From Ophiocordyceps camponoti-saundersi (nom. inval.) (lineage: Eukaryota > Ascomycota > Sordariomycetes > Hypocreales > Ophiocordycipitaceae), in NCBI GenBank assembly GCA_003339415.1, contig PDHQ01000138.1, positions 1 to 64,000 of the forward strand: a stretch of 64,000 bases of DNA, in the 5' to 3' direction. Below, in pieces: positions 20,926-32,217 of the stretch. Positions within the stretch are counted from its first letter, which is position 1, and the number at the start of each line of letters is the position of its first letter. Below the pieces are notes generated by a model. The model saw nothing but the letters and a program-made list of their open reading frames with translations. It was not told where the DNA came from and ran no database searches. A program made the position numbers and the translations under genes.

Positions 20926-21975
20926 TCAAGAAGAGACGGTCGAGTCAGAAGACGAAGACGAAGACGAAGATGAAGAAGAAGAAGAAGAAGAAGAAGATGA
21001 AGATGACGACGACGACGACGACAAAGACAACGGCTCAAACGAGGCAACGTAAATATTCTCCGCCTCAACCTCAACCGGCCTCAACATGACACAAACCGGC
21101 TTCTCATCCGGCGCGTTATTCATCACCAGATAAAGAAACTGGATATAATGAAAGGACGAAGGCGGGAAGTAAACCGTCGTCTTACTCCCCTTGACCATGC
21201 CGCACTCCCCCTCCGGACAGCGATACTCGCCCGACCGCCAGCCGGTGAAGACGGCCTGCAGGAAGGGGTCGGTGGTGTAGACGTCGGTGAGCAGGCCCTC
21301 TGCCCGCTTGTCCGCCAGCTCGGGCGTGTCCAGGAGGGATTCGGCTACGGAGCTTATGACCTGCGTTTGGCGTCTGCGGTCGTTGGCTTCGGTCGCGGAG
21401 CAGACTACTGCGCCGGTGTGTTCCCACCTCGCCATCACCTTGAGAACAGGCCACCTCCTCAAGAGGCCATCTCTAAAGAAGAAGTTCAACAGTCCGGCGT
21501 TCCTGGGCCGGAGATGATCCCAATGACGGGGATGGCTCTTATAGTAACAAAGCTGATTCCCCGTTTCCCAATTCTCCCGTATTAACTTCCACGGATCGTA
21601 CTCGCCTAGACTTGGCTTCCCGTATCGTTGGTAGGCTTGGTGCAGGTCCATGTTTTGGTAGTAGCCTTGCCATTTGCGTAGCGTGTCCAGCAGGTCGGAT
21701 ATCACGGGTAGGAAATCGGCGTCTACCCGCTTGTAGATGCAGGAGAGGACGCGGCCTGTTTTGTGGTGCTTGTCTTGTTCTACGCAGGTTGAGGCTGTGA
21801 GGAGCAGGTTGTCTATGCTTGCTTTGAACATGGGGACTTTGCGGTTGAGGCATCTGTATTTGAGGGTTGGTTGGTGGTGGTGGTGGTTGTGGTTGTGGGA
21901 GTTTGGGGTTGGGGTTGGGGTTGCTGTGGTTGTGGTTGTGGTTAGGAGGAGGAGGAGAGTTGATTGGATCTTCAT
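20926..21975 (-). CDS. Uncharacterised secreted protein with poly-Ser tail
   Basis: Single exon, 349 aa, starting at MKIQSTLLLLL (ATG at 21975). An upstream in-frame Met would add 18 basic residues and spoil the signal peptide. The signal peptide and a short Thr/Pro and His/Asn stretch lead into a globular region (about 35-310) with Cys, Trp and Tyr residues. Segments such as YDPWKLIRENWETGNQLCYY and EYRCPEGECGMVKG lie in it. The C-terminus ends in about 30 Ser, encoded by a TCN run visible on the plus strand as GAAGACGAAGAAG repeats. I do not recognise the family. Extracellular location is inferred from the signal peptide. Confidence 0.68.
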   Translation of the reverse strand: MKIQSTLLLLLTTTTTTATPTPTPNSHNHNHHHHQPTLKYRCLNRKVPMFKASIDNLLLTASTCVEQDKHHKTGRVLSCIYKRVDADFLPVISDLLDTLRKWQGYYQNMDLHQAYQRYGKPSLGEYDPWKLIRENWETGNQLCYYKSHPRHWDHLRPRNAGLLNFFFRDGLLRRWPVLKVMARWEHTGAVVCSATEANDRRRQTQVISSVAESLLDTPELADKRAEGLLTDVYTTDPFLQAVFTGWRSGEYRCPEGECGMVKGSKTTVYFPPSSFHYIQFLYLVMNNAPDEKPVCVMLRPVEVEAENIYVASFEPLSLSSSSSSSSSSSSSSSSSSSSSSSSSDSTVSS

Positions 21976-24143
21976 CTTGGGGGTTTTTTTTTTGCTGCTC
22001 TTTTCTTTGTATCGACTTGCTTGTTTCAACTTGTCTTTAGTTGGAAGATGGGGGTTATTCGTCTTCTTATACCTCGACTTTCCCGTCGTAGTCGTATCTC
22101 AGTTGCGTGACAGTTGGAAATTCCCGTCCCCCAACCTAATCTTGAGTCACAGTAGCAAGCTATAGTCTATATCCAACCTTTTCCTCCCCTCTCTTTTCCC
22201 CGTCCCTGACGTCACAGTTACTCTCGAAAATGGGTAATAAGCAAGTAAAGCACGTGGTATCGATTTGGCTCCGCGATTTTCAAGTATGAAGAGAAGAAAG
22301 TAAGTATGTAAGAGGAATTATAAAGAAGAGTAGTGAAGAAAGTGAAGAAGTGGAAATCTTTATAGAAAGGAAAGGAAGAGCTGGTTTTATATACGAGTTT
22401 TTTGTGATGTGTGATGTTTATCGTAACGCTTTTGTTTCATTGTCTTAGCCGAAGGTGATGCCGGATTGTTTTGAGATTGGGTTGGAAAGCCGAGATGAGA
22501 TGCCGGCTTCTACTTGAGATGGGCCGAGATGAGAGTAGCTGAAGATGGTCGGGAGGAAAAGGGAAAGGGAAAGCAAAGCAAAGCCGAAGGCCGGAATGTC
22601 GGAAGTCTTTGCTGTTGCTGAAGGAAGGGGAAAAGGTTCCCCCCTTTGTTATCGTGTGGCGAGCTATTCATCCGTCTGACTGGTTCTATCTACATGAATG
22701 ATAAGGGGAGAAGGCTTTTTCTCTTTTCAGCTATGTATGTATATGTGTGTAGGATCCTTCCGGTTACGGAGCGGCATTGAGTGAGTGTATGTGTGTATGT
22801 CTGTGTGTGTGTATGAGTGTGTGTAAACGTAGGTAGGTAGGTATGAAGGTAGATGGGGGGGATAGAGGATGGAGGATGACTCCCCCCTTGGTTCTCCCTC
22901 GTTACATTCATCATCTTCACATTAGCTATTGCCATGGTTTGTTTTGTCGTTGTTTTCCTCTCTTACCCTGGTCTGTTATCTCATTCTCTTATCTTATAGC
23001 TTACATACATACCTACATACAAGTCGTTGAAGCAGACAAACGGGGAAAAGGACGGTTTTAGATGTATGTATGTATGTATGTATGTATGTACGTACGTATC
23101 AGCCCGGCATCGGCTCCGGGTTACGGATCCGGGTGGGGCCGTTGTCTACCTGACGGACACAGTCCGAAAGGAACAGATTCTTCGTATTCGTACCGTTGAA
23201 AGAACACTAAATGTACATACATACCTACGGACTATGCCCGGCCCCTGTCCGGCTCCGAAGCTCGCCGTAGGCTCTGCTCTTCCGTCCTTCATAGGGCTCT
23301 AGGCATTAAAGACTATACTCTGTAGGCTGATGGTATCCGAGAGGCAGCCTACATAGGTAAAGGGAGGAATTGCATCATGTCTACAAGTGTAACCCCAACC
23401 AGCCTCGGATGGGACGCAAAGTCCGAGCATCCTTGTTGTTGAGATAGGGCAAGTTGTGACGACTGCTACAATGGAGTCAGATTCTAACCTACCTACTTAT
23501 ACTAGCACGGTAAGTAATACTTATGTATATATAGACGGAGTAGGCTTACATATATATTAGAGCTATCGTTCATTACCTAGGAAGGCATATACAGACTTAT
23601 GTATGTATGGATGCTTGTGACATCACGATGCTCCAACTTTGACGTCTTTGTTGTGCAGCCTACCCTATAGCAATGCTCCCCTGGTTAGTCAGCGCTTCCG
23701 GCTCCATCCTCTAGGGCCTAGCCTAGCCACACAGACCTTAACAGAGTCATCATCATCACACCAGGAATATCATCATCACCTCCATCAGGCGTTGCCCCCT
23801 TCCAAATGTATCAACCTACTCCTTTACATATACCTTGCTATCCTATATACTCTTATCTTTATATAACTATGGAGTACCTGCGGTCGGATCATGCTGGACG
23901 TGCTGGATAAGTCGGCTTCAATCGAATCACGGTCTCATCATACTGGACGTTTCATGCTGCTGTCCGTATGATCCAATCAGCTCCTCACGCGGGAAACATG
24001 GGCTGCTGATCAGTCTCCTTACGGGATGTCATTGTGGCGGCATTGCATATGTATGTACATACACCAATATACAAGCAGATGCTGCAACCTAACTATCTCC
24101 AAGCCACGACCTTCTTTTGGTAGCAGACGCCGAAGCGGGCCAA

Positions 24144-24179
<36 letters not shown>

Positions 24180-24258
24180 GGCATTCATGCTCACCAACAT
24201 GCAGTCCATCGAACAGACCAAGCAAAACATGCTCAATATCCTACTATAACAGTGAAAA
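21976..24258. other. Long intergenic region with TATG/TACA simple repeats
   Basis: About 2.3 kb without a supported gene. Holds TG-rich repeats (22740-22830), a (TGTA)n run with GTACGTACGTA at 23061-23098, scattered ACATACAT/TGTATGTA blocks and the (TA)n tract at 24147-24176. Small open frames here are built from the repeats. A diverged mobile-element remnant in 23.1-24.0 kb is possible but I see no terminal repeats. Confidence 0.5.
24147..24176. repeat. (TA)n microsatellite
   Basis: About 15 perfect AT units, 85 bp upstream of the next start codon. Confidence 0.9.
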
Positions 24259-26163
24259 ATGCCCGTCTCTGTCATGTGGAACGCCGACGATGCCGGCTTG
24301 GTAAACGAATCGTCAATCAGACGGATGGAAAACCTCTGCGCCGGTGCCGGACGCACAGAGACGCAGCAAAGACACGACAACGGCGTCGCCACCCCCGGAA
24401 CCCAGCAGGTGGCAGAGACGGCCTACAGACCATATCAGTCTCCCAGACTGGAGTCATGTCCAGCAGGAAAAGACATGTGTCTCGCAGCCGTAGCAGCTTC
24501 CTTCTCCGACGAGCTCGCCACGAGCGTCGACGCAAGTCTGCTTGTCTCTGCCGCAGAGAAGACCATCAGCCTGATCCAGCGAAGACTATGGACAGCCAAA
24601 GCCTCGTCCGCAGCATCAGCCTTTGCAAAGCTATCGAAAGCCAACGCGAAGAAAGGCGGTGAAATCCACGGCTTGCTCAAAGAGTATCGAAAACGCCACG
24701 CCGACTCGGCCGAGTCTGCCGTGCAAATGGCCATGAGAGACTTTTGCGGGAGCTACTACGCCTTGGCTTGCATCCGTGCCCCGAGCGCGCAGTCGATTGA
24801 CCTCTGCGGCTCGGTCATGTCCTTGTCGCTGGCTGTTGACTATGTTGATGTTGCGGATGGGCCTGAGGCTGGTGGTGTGGCTACTTATATCGAGGCCGCT
24901 AGCGAAGGGGTTGGTTGTCTTGGAGGAGAGGCGGCTACGAAGGCTCTGAAGGATTTCGTCATGTCCAAGGCGGTGATGCTGATGAAGGATCGGATCATTG
25001 CCAAGTTCGTCAACAAGACGGTCCACGACACGCCTTCTCCTCCTCCTCTCCCGCCTCCAACACCCCTTCAATACCTCCAACTCCGCTGGTGGGACGGAGC
25101 CGTGACCCCGACCTACAGACTGATCATGTCCACAGCGCCGTACCGCCACCTCGTCGACGACCAGGGCATGTTCCAGAGCTGTCTGCGGTGCGGCAAGATG
25201 CAGCGTGCCATCGACAACTGCATCCGCTACAACGACATCATAGACGTCGTCTCCGACTACACGAGCAGAGAGCCCTTTAACGAGTTGCAGATCGCATTAG
25301 TCGCCCACCGTCATCTCAACTACACTTCCCTGCTCGGCTTTGCAGACGCCTTGGCTGCCCTCGCCGACGAGGTCATCGCTTGTCCCTGTGAGGAAGCAGG
25401 TCACGCGGAGGCGGCGGAGACTGCACTCGGAGCGGGTCTTTTTTATCTGATTCTGCCTCGGTACGTGGCTCGTCGTCAGTTGGAGACGCTTTCGAGGTCT
25501 GGGGGTGAGATGGGAAGGGCTTTCGGAGTAGGGTCTACGAGAGCGAACCTCGAAGCTACGGCGTCCACGAAGCTTTCAGCAGGCAATCTCCTCTTCTCAC
25601 CAGATTGGAAACCATTATGGCATCGTGAAGCGTCGATCGATCAAGCAAGAGAAGGACAACAGCACTGGGCCGTCAGACTCGCTCGGCGCGCGGTGAGGAG
25701 GTTTTTCACCGGAGACGAAAGCGGCACCGCCAGCGGGAGATGCTGCCAAGCCCTCGCCGAGTCCGTCATAAGAGACTGCTCCAACTGTACGGACGGACCA
25801 AGTCTGCTACGGCTATCGGAGAAGTGGTCGACCTTGTTCTACGTCGTGGCGTCCGCCATCGGGGTTCACGATGAAGAGCTCATCTCTCACGTGTCCGTGC
25901 TGCGGGAGCTCATCGAACGGGTGTGGCGACACATCATTCTCGCGGGGATAGTGGAGGACGTGCCTTGCGAGAGTGACGATGGTCTCTTTGTTGATTTCGA
26001 TGGGGCTTTGAGGAGGACGTATGATGTTCGTTCGGAGGTTGGTGTGCCTCTTAGACGGGCTTTTATAGGCGTTTTGACGACGGCTGTGGAGTTTTCGGGC
26101 GTGAATCCGTATCAGAGGTTGGCGGATGGTGTTGTCGAGATGTGCGGGTTACATGCTTTGTGA
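24259..26163 (+). CDS. Unassigned 634-aa protein, possibly terpenoid-synthase-like
   Basis: One continuous 634-codon frame with good coding character. No signal peptide or membrane segment is apparent. The N-terminal 70 residues look disordered; the rest is Ala- and Leu-rich and mostly helical. Residues 320-345 (DNCIRYNDIIDVVSDYTSREPFNEL) contain an ND-x2-D-x3-D pattern followed by acidic residues. It recalls the second metal-binding motif (ND-x2-S-x3-E) of class I terpenoid synthases, and DDQGM at 300-304 is a weak acidic pair. No canonical DDxxD is present, so the likeness is tentative. A Pro-rich stretch at 260-268 may be a loop. A second Met (residue 6) is an alternative start, and an upstream exon is possible. 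It is followed by the MetX-like hydrolase and FAD oxidase genes on the same strand. Confidence 0.55.
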   Translation: MPVSVMWNADDAGLVNESSIRRMENLCAGAGRTETQQRHDNGVATPGTQQVAETAYRPYQSPRLESCPAGKDMCLAAVAASFSDELATSVDASLLVSAAEKTISLIQRRLWTAKASSAASAFAKLSKANAKKGGEIHGLLKEYRKRHADSAESAVQMAMRDFCGSYYALACIRAPSAQSIDLCGSVMSLSLAVDYVDVADGPEAGGVATYIEAASEGVGCLGGEAATKALKDFVMSKAVMLMKDRIIAKFVNKTVHDTPSPPPLPPPTPLQYLQLRWWDGAVTPTYRLIMSTAPYRHLVDDQGMFQSCLRCGKMQRAIDNCIRYNDIIDVVSDYTSREPFNELQIALVAHRHLNYTSLLGFADALAALADEVIACPCEEAGHAEAAETALGAGLFYLILPRYVARRQLETLSRSGGEMGRAFGVGSTRANLEATASTKLSAGNLLFSPDWKPLWHREASIDQAREGQQHWAVRLARRAVRRFFTGDESGTASGRCCQALAESVIRDCSNCTDGPSLLRLSEKWSTLFYVVASAIGVHDEELISHVSVLRELIERVWRHIILAGIVEDVPCESDDGLFVDFDGALRRTYDVRSEVGVPLRRAFIGVLTTAVEFSGVNPYQRLADGVVEMCGLHAL

Positions 26164-27342
26164 GAAGGTCAGGAGGAGGAGGAGGAGGAGGAGGAGGAGG
26201 CTATACGGTTGGAGACGGTTGAGGGTTGATGACGGGATATGTGGTCTTCGTTGAGGAGAATGGGTGGTTGTCAGATTCGAGAGTCTCAGTCAGTGCCGAT
26301 ATCTCTGTCCATGTTGTGAGAGAGTGTATGTAAGTCGGTGCTTGGCGTTGAACAGACCGGTTTCTCGCACATCTATGTAGGTAGGTATCCGTATAGTCTG
26401 TCTGTACCTATATATAGACATGTGCATGAATATATGCATGCATTACCGCTATTCATGCCGCTCTCTATACCGCTCTTTATGCCGCTCTCTACAGCAAAGC
26501 AAAGCATAACGAACCGTCTATGTATAACGCGATATTCACCATCAACAGACCCTTGCTGCTTCTCCCTCAGTCGGAAACGATGAAACGAAGCCGCTTTCTC
26601 TGGGGAAAAAAAAAAGGGTGGAGGGAAGGAAAGTTGCTGTCGTCTGATGAGAGACGACGATGGAATTGAGGAGGAGGCTGTTTTTTTCGTGATAATATGC
26701 GCGAGTTGTGGCATTTTAGGTGTCTATTTTGTGTGTATGTACATATCCCGGAGACCGGAGACGGGATCGGAGACCGGATCGGCGAAAGTGGAGCCATCCG
26801 TCTCGGGATAAGAGCTTCTCCACAAGTGAGGGCGGGAAGGGTTCACGGCGACTAACATAAACGAGACGGTGGGCATATAAGCTGGCAGATAAGCTGGCAT
26901 AGGGCAGGTATAAGGGCCTGTAAAATAGGCATCTTCCCAGGGGAAGCGTCATCTTTACCACCACCAACAACATCAAGCTCTGCATACTGTCTTCCCCCCC
27001 TTCCCGCCCGGAGTCACAGGCCAGCTCTTCCTCTCCTCTCTCACTACTCCTTACATATGTATAACTTAACCTTGGCCTCGGCTCCTCGTCATCATCTCGT
27101 CTAGCGTCCTGTCTCTCCTCTCTCTATCGCTGTATGTATATTCGTAGCCGCTACCAAGCCAAGCGTCGACGCCAACCCTTCCCCTCATCTTCAACTCCAA
27201 GCCTTCTCCTCCGAAATCACCACCAGCGCTGAAAACCCCCCCCAAAAAAAGCCTCAATCCTCCTCCTCCTCCTCCTCCTCCTCTTCCTCCTCCTCATACC
27301 CCTCAAGACAGCAAACCCCCCACGCAAAAAAAAAAAAAAGCC
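26164..27342. other. Intergenic region with several short repeats
   Basis: Contains (GGA)n at 26171-26201, a repeat of ATRCCGCTCTYTAT at about 26447-26492, a CCGGAGACCGGA array at 26747-26783, a duplicated ATAAGCTGGCA (26876-26899), and (TCC)n at about 27256-27295 just upstream of the next start. No gene seen. Confidence 0.55.
26747..26783. promoter_or_regulatory. CCGGAGACCGGA-type repeat array
   Basis: Repeats of GGAGACCGGA/GGAGACGGGATC give at least four CGG or CCG triplets in 37 bp, about 560 bp upstream of the MetX-like gene. The composition fits a binding region for Zn2Cys6 regulators, one of which is encoded 8 kb away. Binding is not shown by sequence. Confidence 0.35.
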
Positions 27343-28424
27343 ATGACAGATTACGAAACCCATCAGCTGGGCGACTTCCCTCTAGAATCAGGCCAGGTGC
27401 TGGTCGGCGCCTTCATAGCCTACAAGACGTACGGCTCTCCCTCCCTCCCCTGCATCATCTACCCAACCTGGTTCAGCGGGAAGATCTCAGACAACGAATG
27501 GCTCATCCGGCAAGACGGAGCCCTAAGTCCGCGTCGATACTTCATCGTCGTCCCCGCTCTCTTCGGAAACGGCCAATCCAGCAGTCCGTCCAACACGAGT
27601 CTCCGACCCTTCCCCCGCGTCACGATGCGCGATAACGTCACGGCTCAGCACCGTCTTCTCACTGATGTGTTGGCTGTGAGGCGCGTTCGCTGCGTTCTTG
27701 GTTGGAGCATGGGCGCTGCGCAGACGTTTCAGTGGATCACGCAGTTTCCCGACTTTTCAGACCTTGCTGTTCCGTTTTGCGGGAGTGCGAGGACGGCGTT
27801 GCATAATCAGGTGTTTCTAGAGGGTGTCAAGGCTGCTTTGTTGGCTTCGAGGGGCGGTTCTTCGGCTGGGAGCTGCTGTGGCGAGGTTGTGTCTGAGTCT
27901 GGATCTGATGGTGATGGTGGTGCTCGGCCTTGGTCTGATCGGGAGGCTGTCGTTGGACTCAAGGCTGTGGGACGAGTCTATGCTGGTTGGGGCTTCAGCC
28001 AGGCGTTTTACCGGCAGAGAGTGTACGAGAAGGAGCTCGGATACCGCTCTCTCGAAGATTTTATGCGCGACTTTTGGGAGGCTTGGGCTCTGACAAAACG
28101 TCAGTATCTACATCTAGAAAACGACCTCAAGCTCCAAAGACTCTCTCCATCTGCTAACAACATCAACGACGTTCATCTCAGATCCCGAGAATCTCTTGGT
28201 CATGCTTCATACGTGGCAGGCTTCCGACTGCTCCGCTCAAGAGCCGTATAAGGGAGACTTTGGCCTGGCTATGAGGAGCATCAAGGCTAAGACGCTCGTC
28301 TTGCCGGGACAGACGGATCTGTACTTTCCGCCTGAGGATTCGGAGGAGGAGGTGCGGCTGATGAGACAGGGCGTGGGTAAATGCGTTGCTTTTCCCTCTA
28401 TCTGGGGACACTGGTATATATATA

Positions 28425-28466
<42 letters not shown>

Positions 28467-28627
28467 CTTCCTTTGGCTCATCCCAGAGGACAAAGACACG
28501 GACAGTGCTGACGTATATATCTATGTTCTTCCCTTCCTACAGGGCCGGCGGACCTGGACTGAGCGTCACTGATATGAAGTGGCTCGATGACAAGCTCAAG
28601 ACCTTCTTACCAGATGGTCAATGGTGA
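27343..28627 (+). CDS. MetX-like (homoserine O-acetyltransferase family) alpha/beta hydrolase
   Basis: Three exons, 27343-28099, 28182-28413 and 28543-28627, 357 aa. Intron 1 is GTCAGT...CTGCTAAC...CTCAG (phase 1) and joins to read TKHPENLLVMLHTWQ. Intron 2 is GTATAT...CTACAG (phase 2), restores the GHW motif and contains a CT repeat. The nucleophile elbow is GWSMG (Ser122); Asp298 (TDLYFPPED) and His329 (GHW) complete the triad. Family members are acyltransferases or hydrolases. The true Met-pathway enzyme is usually longer, so this is probably a paralogue used elsewhere, perhaps in secondary metabolism. No targeting signal is visible. A Ser/Gly-rich insertion near residues 170-195 is unusual. 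Confidence 0.85.
28424..28462. repeat. (CT)n microsatellite inside intron 2
   Basis: About 19 CT units within the second intron of the MetX-like gene, just after its donor. Confidence 0.85.
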
Positions 28628-29112
<485 letters not shown>

Positions 29113-30538
29113 ATGATCATCCGCTGGCTTCTCATCTTAATCTCCCTCCCCTTCTCTTCCCAAAGCAGAGTCAAACCACGAAATGACTCCATCACCAAGA
29201 CAAAACTAACAAACTGCCTCGCCCAAAACTCCATCCCCTTCACCGTCCAACCCACAGACAAGACATGGACCCTCGCAACATCCTCCTACAACCAGCGCCT
29301 AAACTACACCCCCTCCGCAGTGGCGATCCCCCGCTCAGCAGAACAAGTCAGCGCAGCAGTCCGATGCGGCCACGAGAGCCTCACGCGCGTGACAGCCAAG
29401 GCCGGAGGCCATAGCTTCGGAGGCTACGGTCTAGGAGGCGAGGACGACCACCTCGTCATCTCCCTGCACGAGATGCGCCGCGTCATCGCCCATCCGAACA
29501 AGACGAACGCCGTCCTCGTCCAGCCGGGTGCTAGACTGCTGGACGTAGCGAGCCAGCTCTCTTCGCGCGGCAGAGCCATCTCTCACGGCTCCTGTCTCGG
29601 CGTCGGAATCGCCGGCCATGTTCTACACGGCGGCTTCGGCCTCGCGTCTAGGACGTACGGCCTTGCGCTCGATTGGCTGGTAGCCGCCGTCGTCGTGCTA
29701 GCAGACGGGACAATGGTGCGCTGCTCAGCCGACGAAAGAGCAGATCTTTTCTGGGCTTTACGCGGAGCGGGATCATCGTATGGCATCGTAGTCGAGTTCG
29801 AGTTCGATACCTTTGCCGCGCCGGAGATGGTCTCGCCTTTCTCGTTTAGGCTTGAGGACGATGTCGTTGGTGTTGATGCCCTGCTGGCGGTGCAGAGACT
29901 TGCGGTGGAGGCGCCGCCGGAACTCAACTTTGTCTTGGACCTTGCGCCGGTCGACAAGACTGTTAGTGGTGTCTTTCTTGGGGACAGGGAGGGGGCTTTG
30001 GAGGCGTTGAGGCCGTTGCTTGATGGGGTGAGAGGGAACCTGTCGGCGATGGCTTCGGTCGGATGGATGGAGTCGTTGATGCTGTTTGACGGTGTGCCGT
30101 CTGATGCCGCGTCCGAGGTGAGAGAAGATTCAGTTTCTCTCCTCTCCTCTCTCCTCTCTCCTCTCTCCTCTCCTCTCTCTCCTCTATCTCTCTCCTCTCT
30201 CTCTCACACACACATATCCCAACTAACATCCCAACCCTCCTCAAAGCACGACACCTTCTACGCAACAAGCATCATGACCCCCCCCCTCTCAAACCAAACC
30301 CTCCAATCCCTCCTCACAACCCTAACCCGACACTCCTCTCCCACCCGCCAGCTCTACCTCAGCATCGAAGCCCACGGCGGCCCCCGCTCAGCCGTATCGC
30401 GCGTCCCAGCCGAGAAGACGTCCTACGCCCACCGCGACAAGCTTCTCCTCTTCCAGCTCTTCGACGGCGTAGATCGAGGCCGCTATCCGAGTTCTGGCTT
30501 CGACGACCTGCGTCGCATCCGCGAGAGCGTCACCAATG

Positions 30539-30571
<33 letters not shown>

Positions 30572-30762
30572 ACTGGGGCATGTTTGCTAATTACCTGGAT
30601 GATCAGCTCGATGCCGCTACGGCGGCGCGTCGTTATTGGGGGACGGACGGTCTGTTGAAGCTGCAGGATATCAAGGCGCGCTACGACCCGGATGACGTGT
30701 TTTGGAATCCGCAGGGGGTTCGTCCCGTGCTGTCGGCGGCGGTGGCTGAGGAGGAGCTTTAA
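29113..30762 (+). CDS. Secreted FAD-linked oxidase, berberine-bridge-enzyme family
   Basis: Two exons, 29113-30117 and 30247-30762, 506 aa. The 129-nt intron (GTGAGA...CAACTAAC...CAAAG) is CT-rich, a multiple of three and free of stops, so the unspliced frame stays open at 549 codons. Homology continues from DAASE to HDTFYATS only if it is removed. Residues 1-18 are a signal peptide. The FAD (PP-loop) domain holds AGGHSFGGYG with His100, and SHGSCLGVGIAGH with Cys161, the two covalent flavin ligands of bicovalent family members. The C-terminal BBE segment is NYLDDQLDAATAARRYWG...YDPDDVFWNPQGVRP. An Asp11 tract encoded by GAT repeats lies near the C-terminus. Likely an extracellular carbohydrate or secondary-metabolite oxidase; substrate not deducible. 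Confidence 0.88.
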
Positions 30763-30862
30763 ACTCGGAGAGCTCATGTGAGAAGAGAGAGAGAGAGGAT
30801 GAGAGAAAGAGAGAGACGAGGCATCTTATTACGAAGGCATCCATCATCTGTCCCTTCCCTCT

Positions 30863-31871
30863 TCACTCTCTTCGATGAGCCTCCAGAAACTCAATGACTG
30901 CCGGCGACGCATCAAACGGCGCGTCCTTACCCGGCCACTTGTGAGGCCAGCCATCCATACGGACATGACGCAACACGTCCCTGCGACGGCCGGCGCACTC
31001 CTCCCAACGAAAGTCATGAACACCCCTCGGCAAGACGTGATCGACAGACCCATATCGGCAACCGTCCCTCTTCGCCCACTGCTCTACCCACTCGCGGATG
31101 GAAGGCAGCGGCCCGCCCTGGCCCTCGCCTCCGTCGTAAGGCGCTCTCTCGTCCGCCGTGCCGTGCACCTCCATGACGGGCAACGGTAGGTGGTCCGGAT
31201 GGCAGCGGCCGTCGGCGCCGGGCTTGGCGTCGGCGTAGAAGGCTCCCGAGACGGGCGCCATGGCGGTCAAGAAGTCGCCGTGACGACGCGAGCAGGCGAG
31301 ATCGGCCAGGAAGCCGGCGCCGTTGGAGTGGCCCGTTCCGTAGATGCGGCTGCGGTCGATGCAGTACGTTTTCAGAAGGTGTTGGATGAGTTCGCTCACG
31401 AAGGCTTTGTCGTCGACGCCGGGGGTGGCGTACGTCGGGCCCTCCCAGTGATCCTTTTATATATGATTCCCATTCATTCAGCCATTGAGCTTCGTGGAAG
31501 ATCGTCACACTTACATGGTAACCGGCGGGATAGACGACAATCATATTCGGGTTGACATCTTTCTCTGAGAAGCGCGTCTGCTTCTCAAACTTGGTAGGGT
31601 TGTTGCTGGCGCCGTGAAAGGCGAGGAGGAGCGGCGTCGTCGTCTCCGGACGGTATGATTCCGGGAGGTGGACGAGGTAGTGACGTTGTTTGCCGCCGCT
31701 TTCGATGGTGAAGTTGTGTGAGTAGCCGACGAAGTCGTGCTCTTTGCCGCAGCCGGGGGTGTTGGTTGTTGTTGTTGTCGCTTGGGTGACGGTGGTGGTG
31801 ATGAGGAGGTGGTGGAGGAGGAGGAGATGGGAGAGGAGACGGATGGTGAGGCTGTGGGGGTGTTTCGGCAT
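30863..31871 (-). CDS. Secreted CE1 esterase, feruloyl-esterase/PHB-depolymerase-like
   Basis: Two exons on the minus strand, 31871-31515 and 31453-30863, 315 aa. The 61-nt intron (GTAAGT...AAAAG, phase 0) joins PAGYH to DHWEGPTYATPG. Residues 1-30 are a signal peptide. The nucleophile motif is GTGHSNGAGF (Ser162); Asp220 (HGTADE) and His290 (GWPHKWPG) complete the alpha/beta-hydrolase triad. HGASNNP (about 86-92) is the oxyanion loop region. The arrangement matches fungal feruloyl esterase C-type and LpqC/PHB-depolymerase proteins, which release ferulate from plant cell-wall polysaccharides. Convergent with the FAD oxidase (100 bp apart). Substrate is inferred from family. Confidence 0.86.
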
Positions 31872-32186
31872 GGTTCGGTGTGAGGGGGGGGGTGAGTACT
31901 GTTAGTATAGTATATATATATATATATATATGTTTGTATTGGGAGGGAGAAGAAGGAAAAGAAGAAGAGAGACCGGAAGAGACGGCGGCTCTCTTGAGCG
32001 ATGACGTCTATATATGCATCTGGATGTGGTATGTGTGTAGTAGTTGAGTGAGCACATACATACATTAGTAGACAAGTAGCGATCTATCTATCTACTATCC
32101 GTACATACTCCTGCGGATTACATAAATACATACATGGAGATGAATATATGTAGATATAGACGAATAGACTGTGTATTGAAAGCGAG

Positions 32187-32217
<31 letters not shown>

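Noticed and set aside
23100..23310. Possible tRNA or transposon remnant in the GC-richer patch
   Set aside because: No cloverleaf or terminal repeats could be drawn, and the open frame is short.
28381..28572. Apparent coding continuation with SLSLSLSL in the MetX-like gene
   Set aside because: Translation of the CT-repeat intron; splicing restores the GHW motif and the conserved C-terminus.
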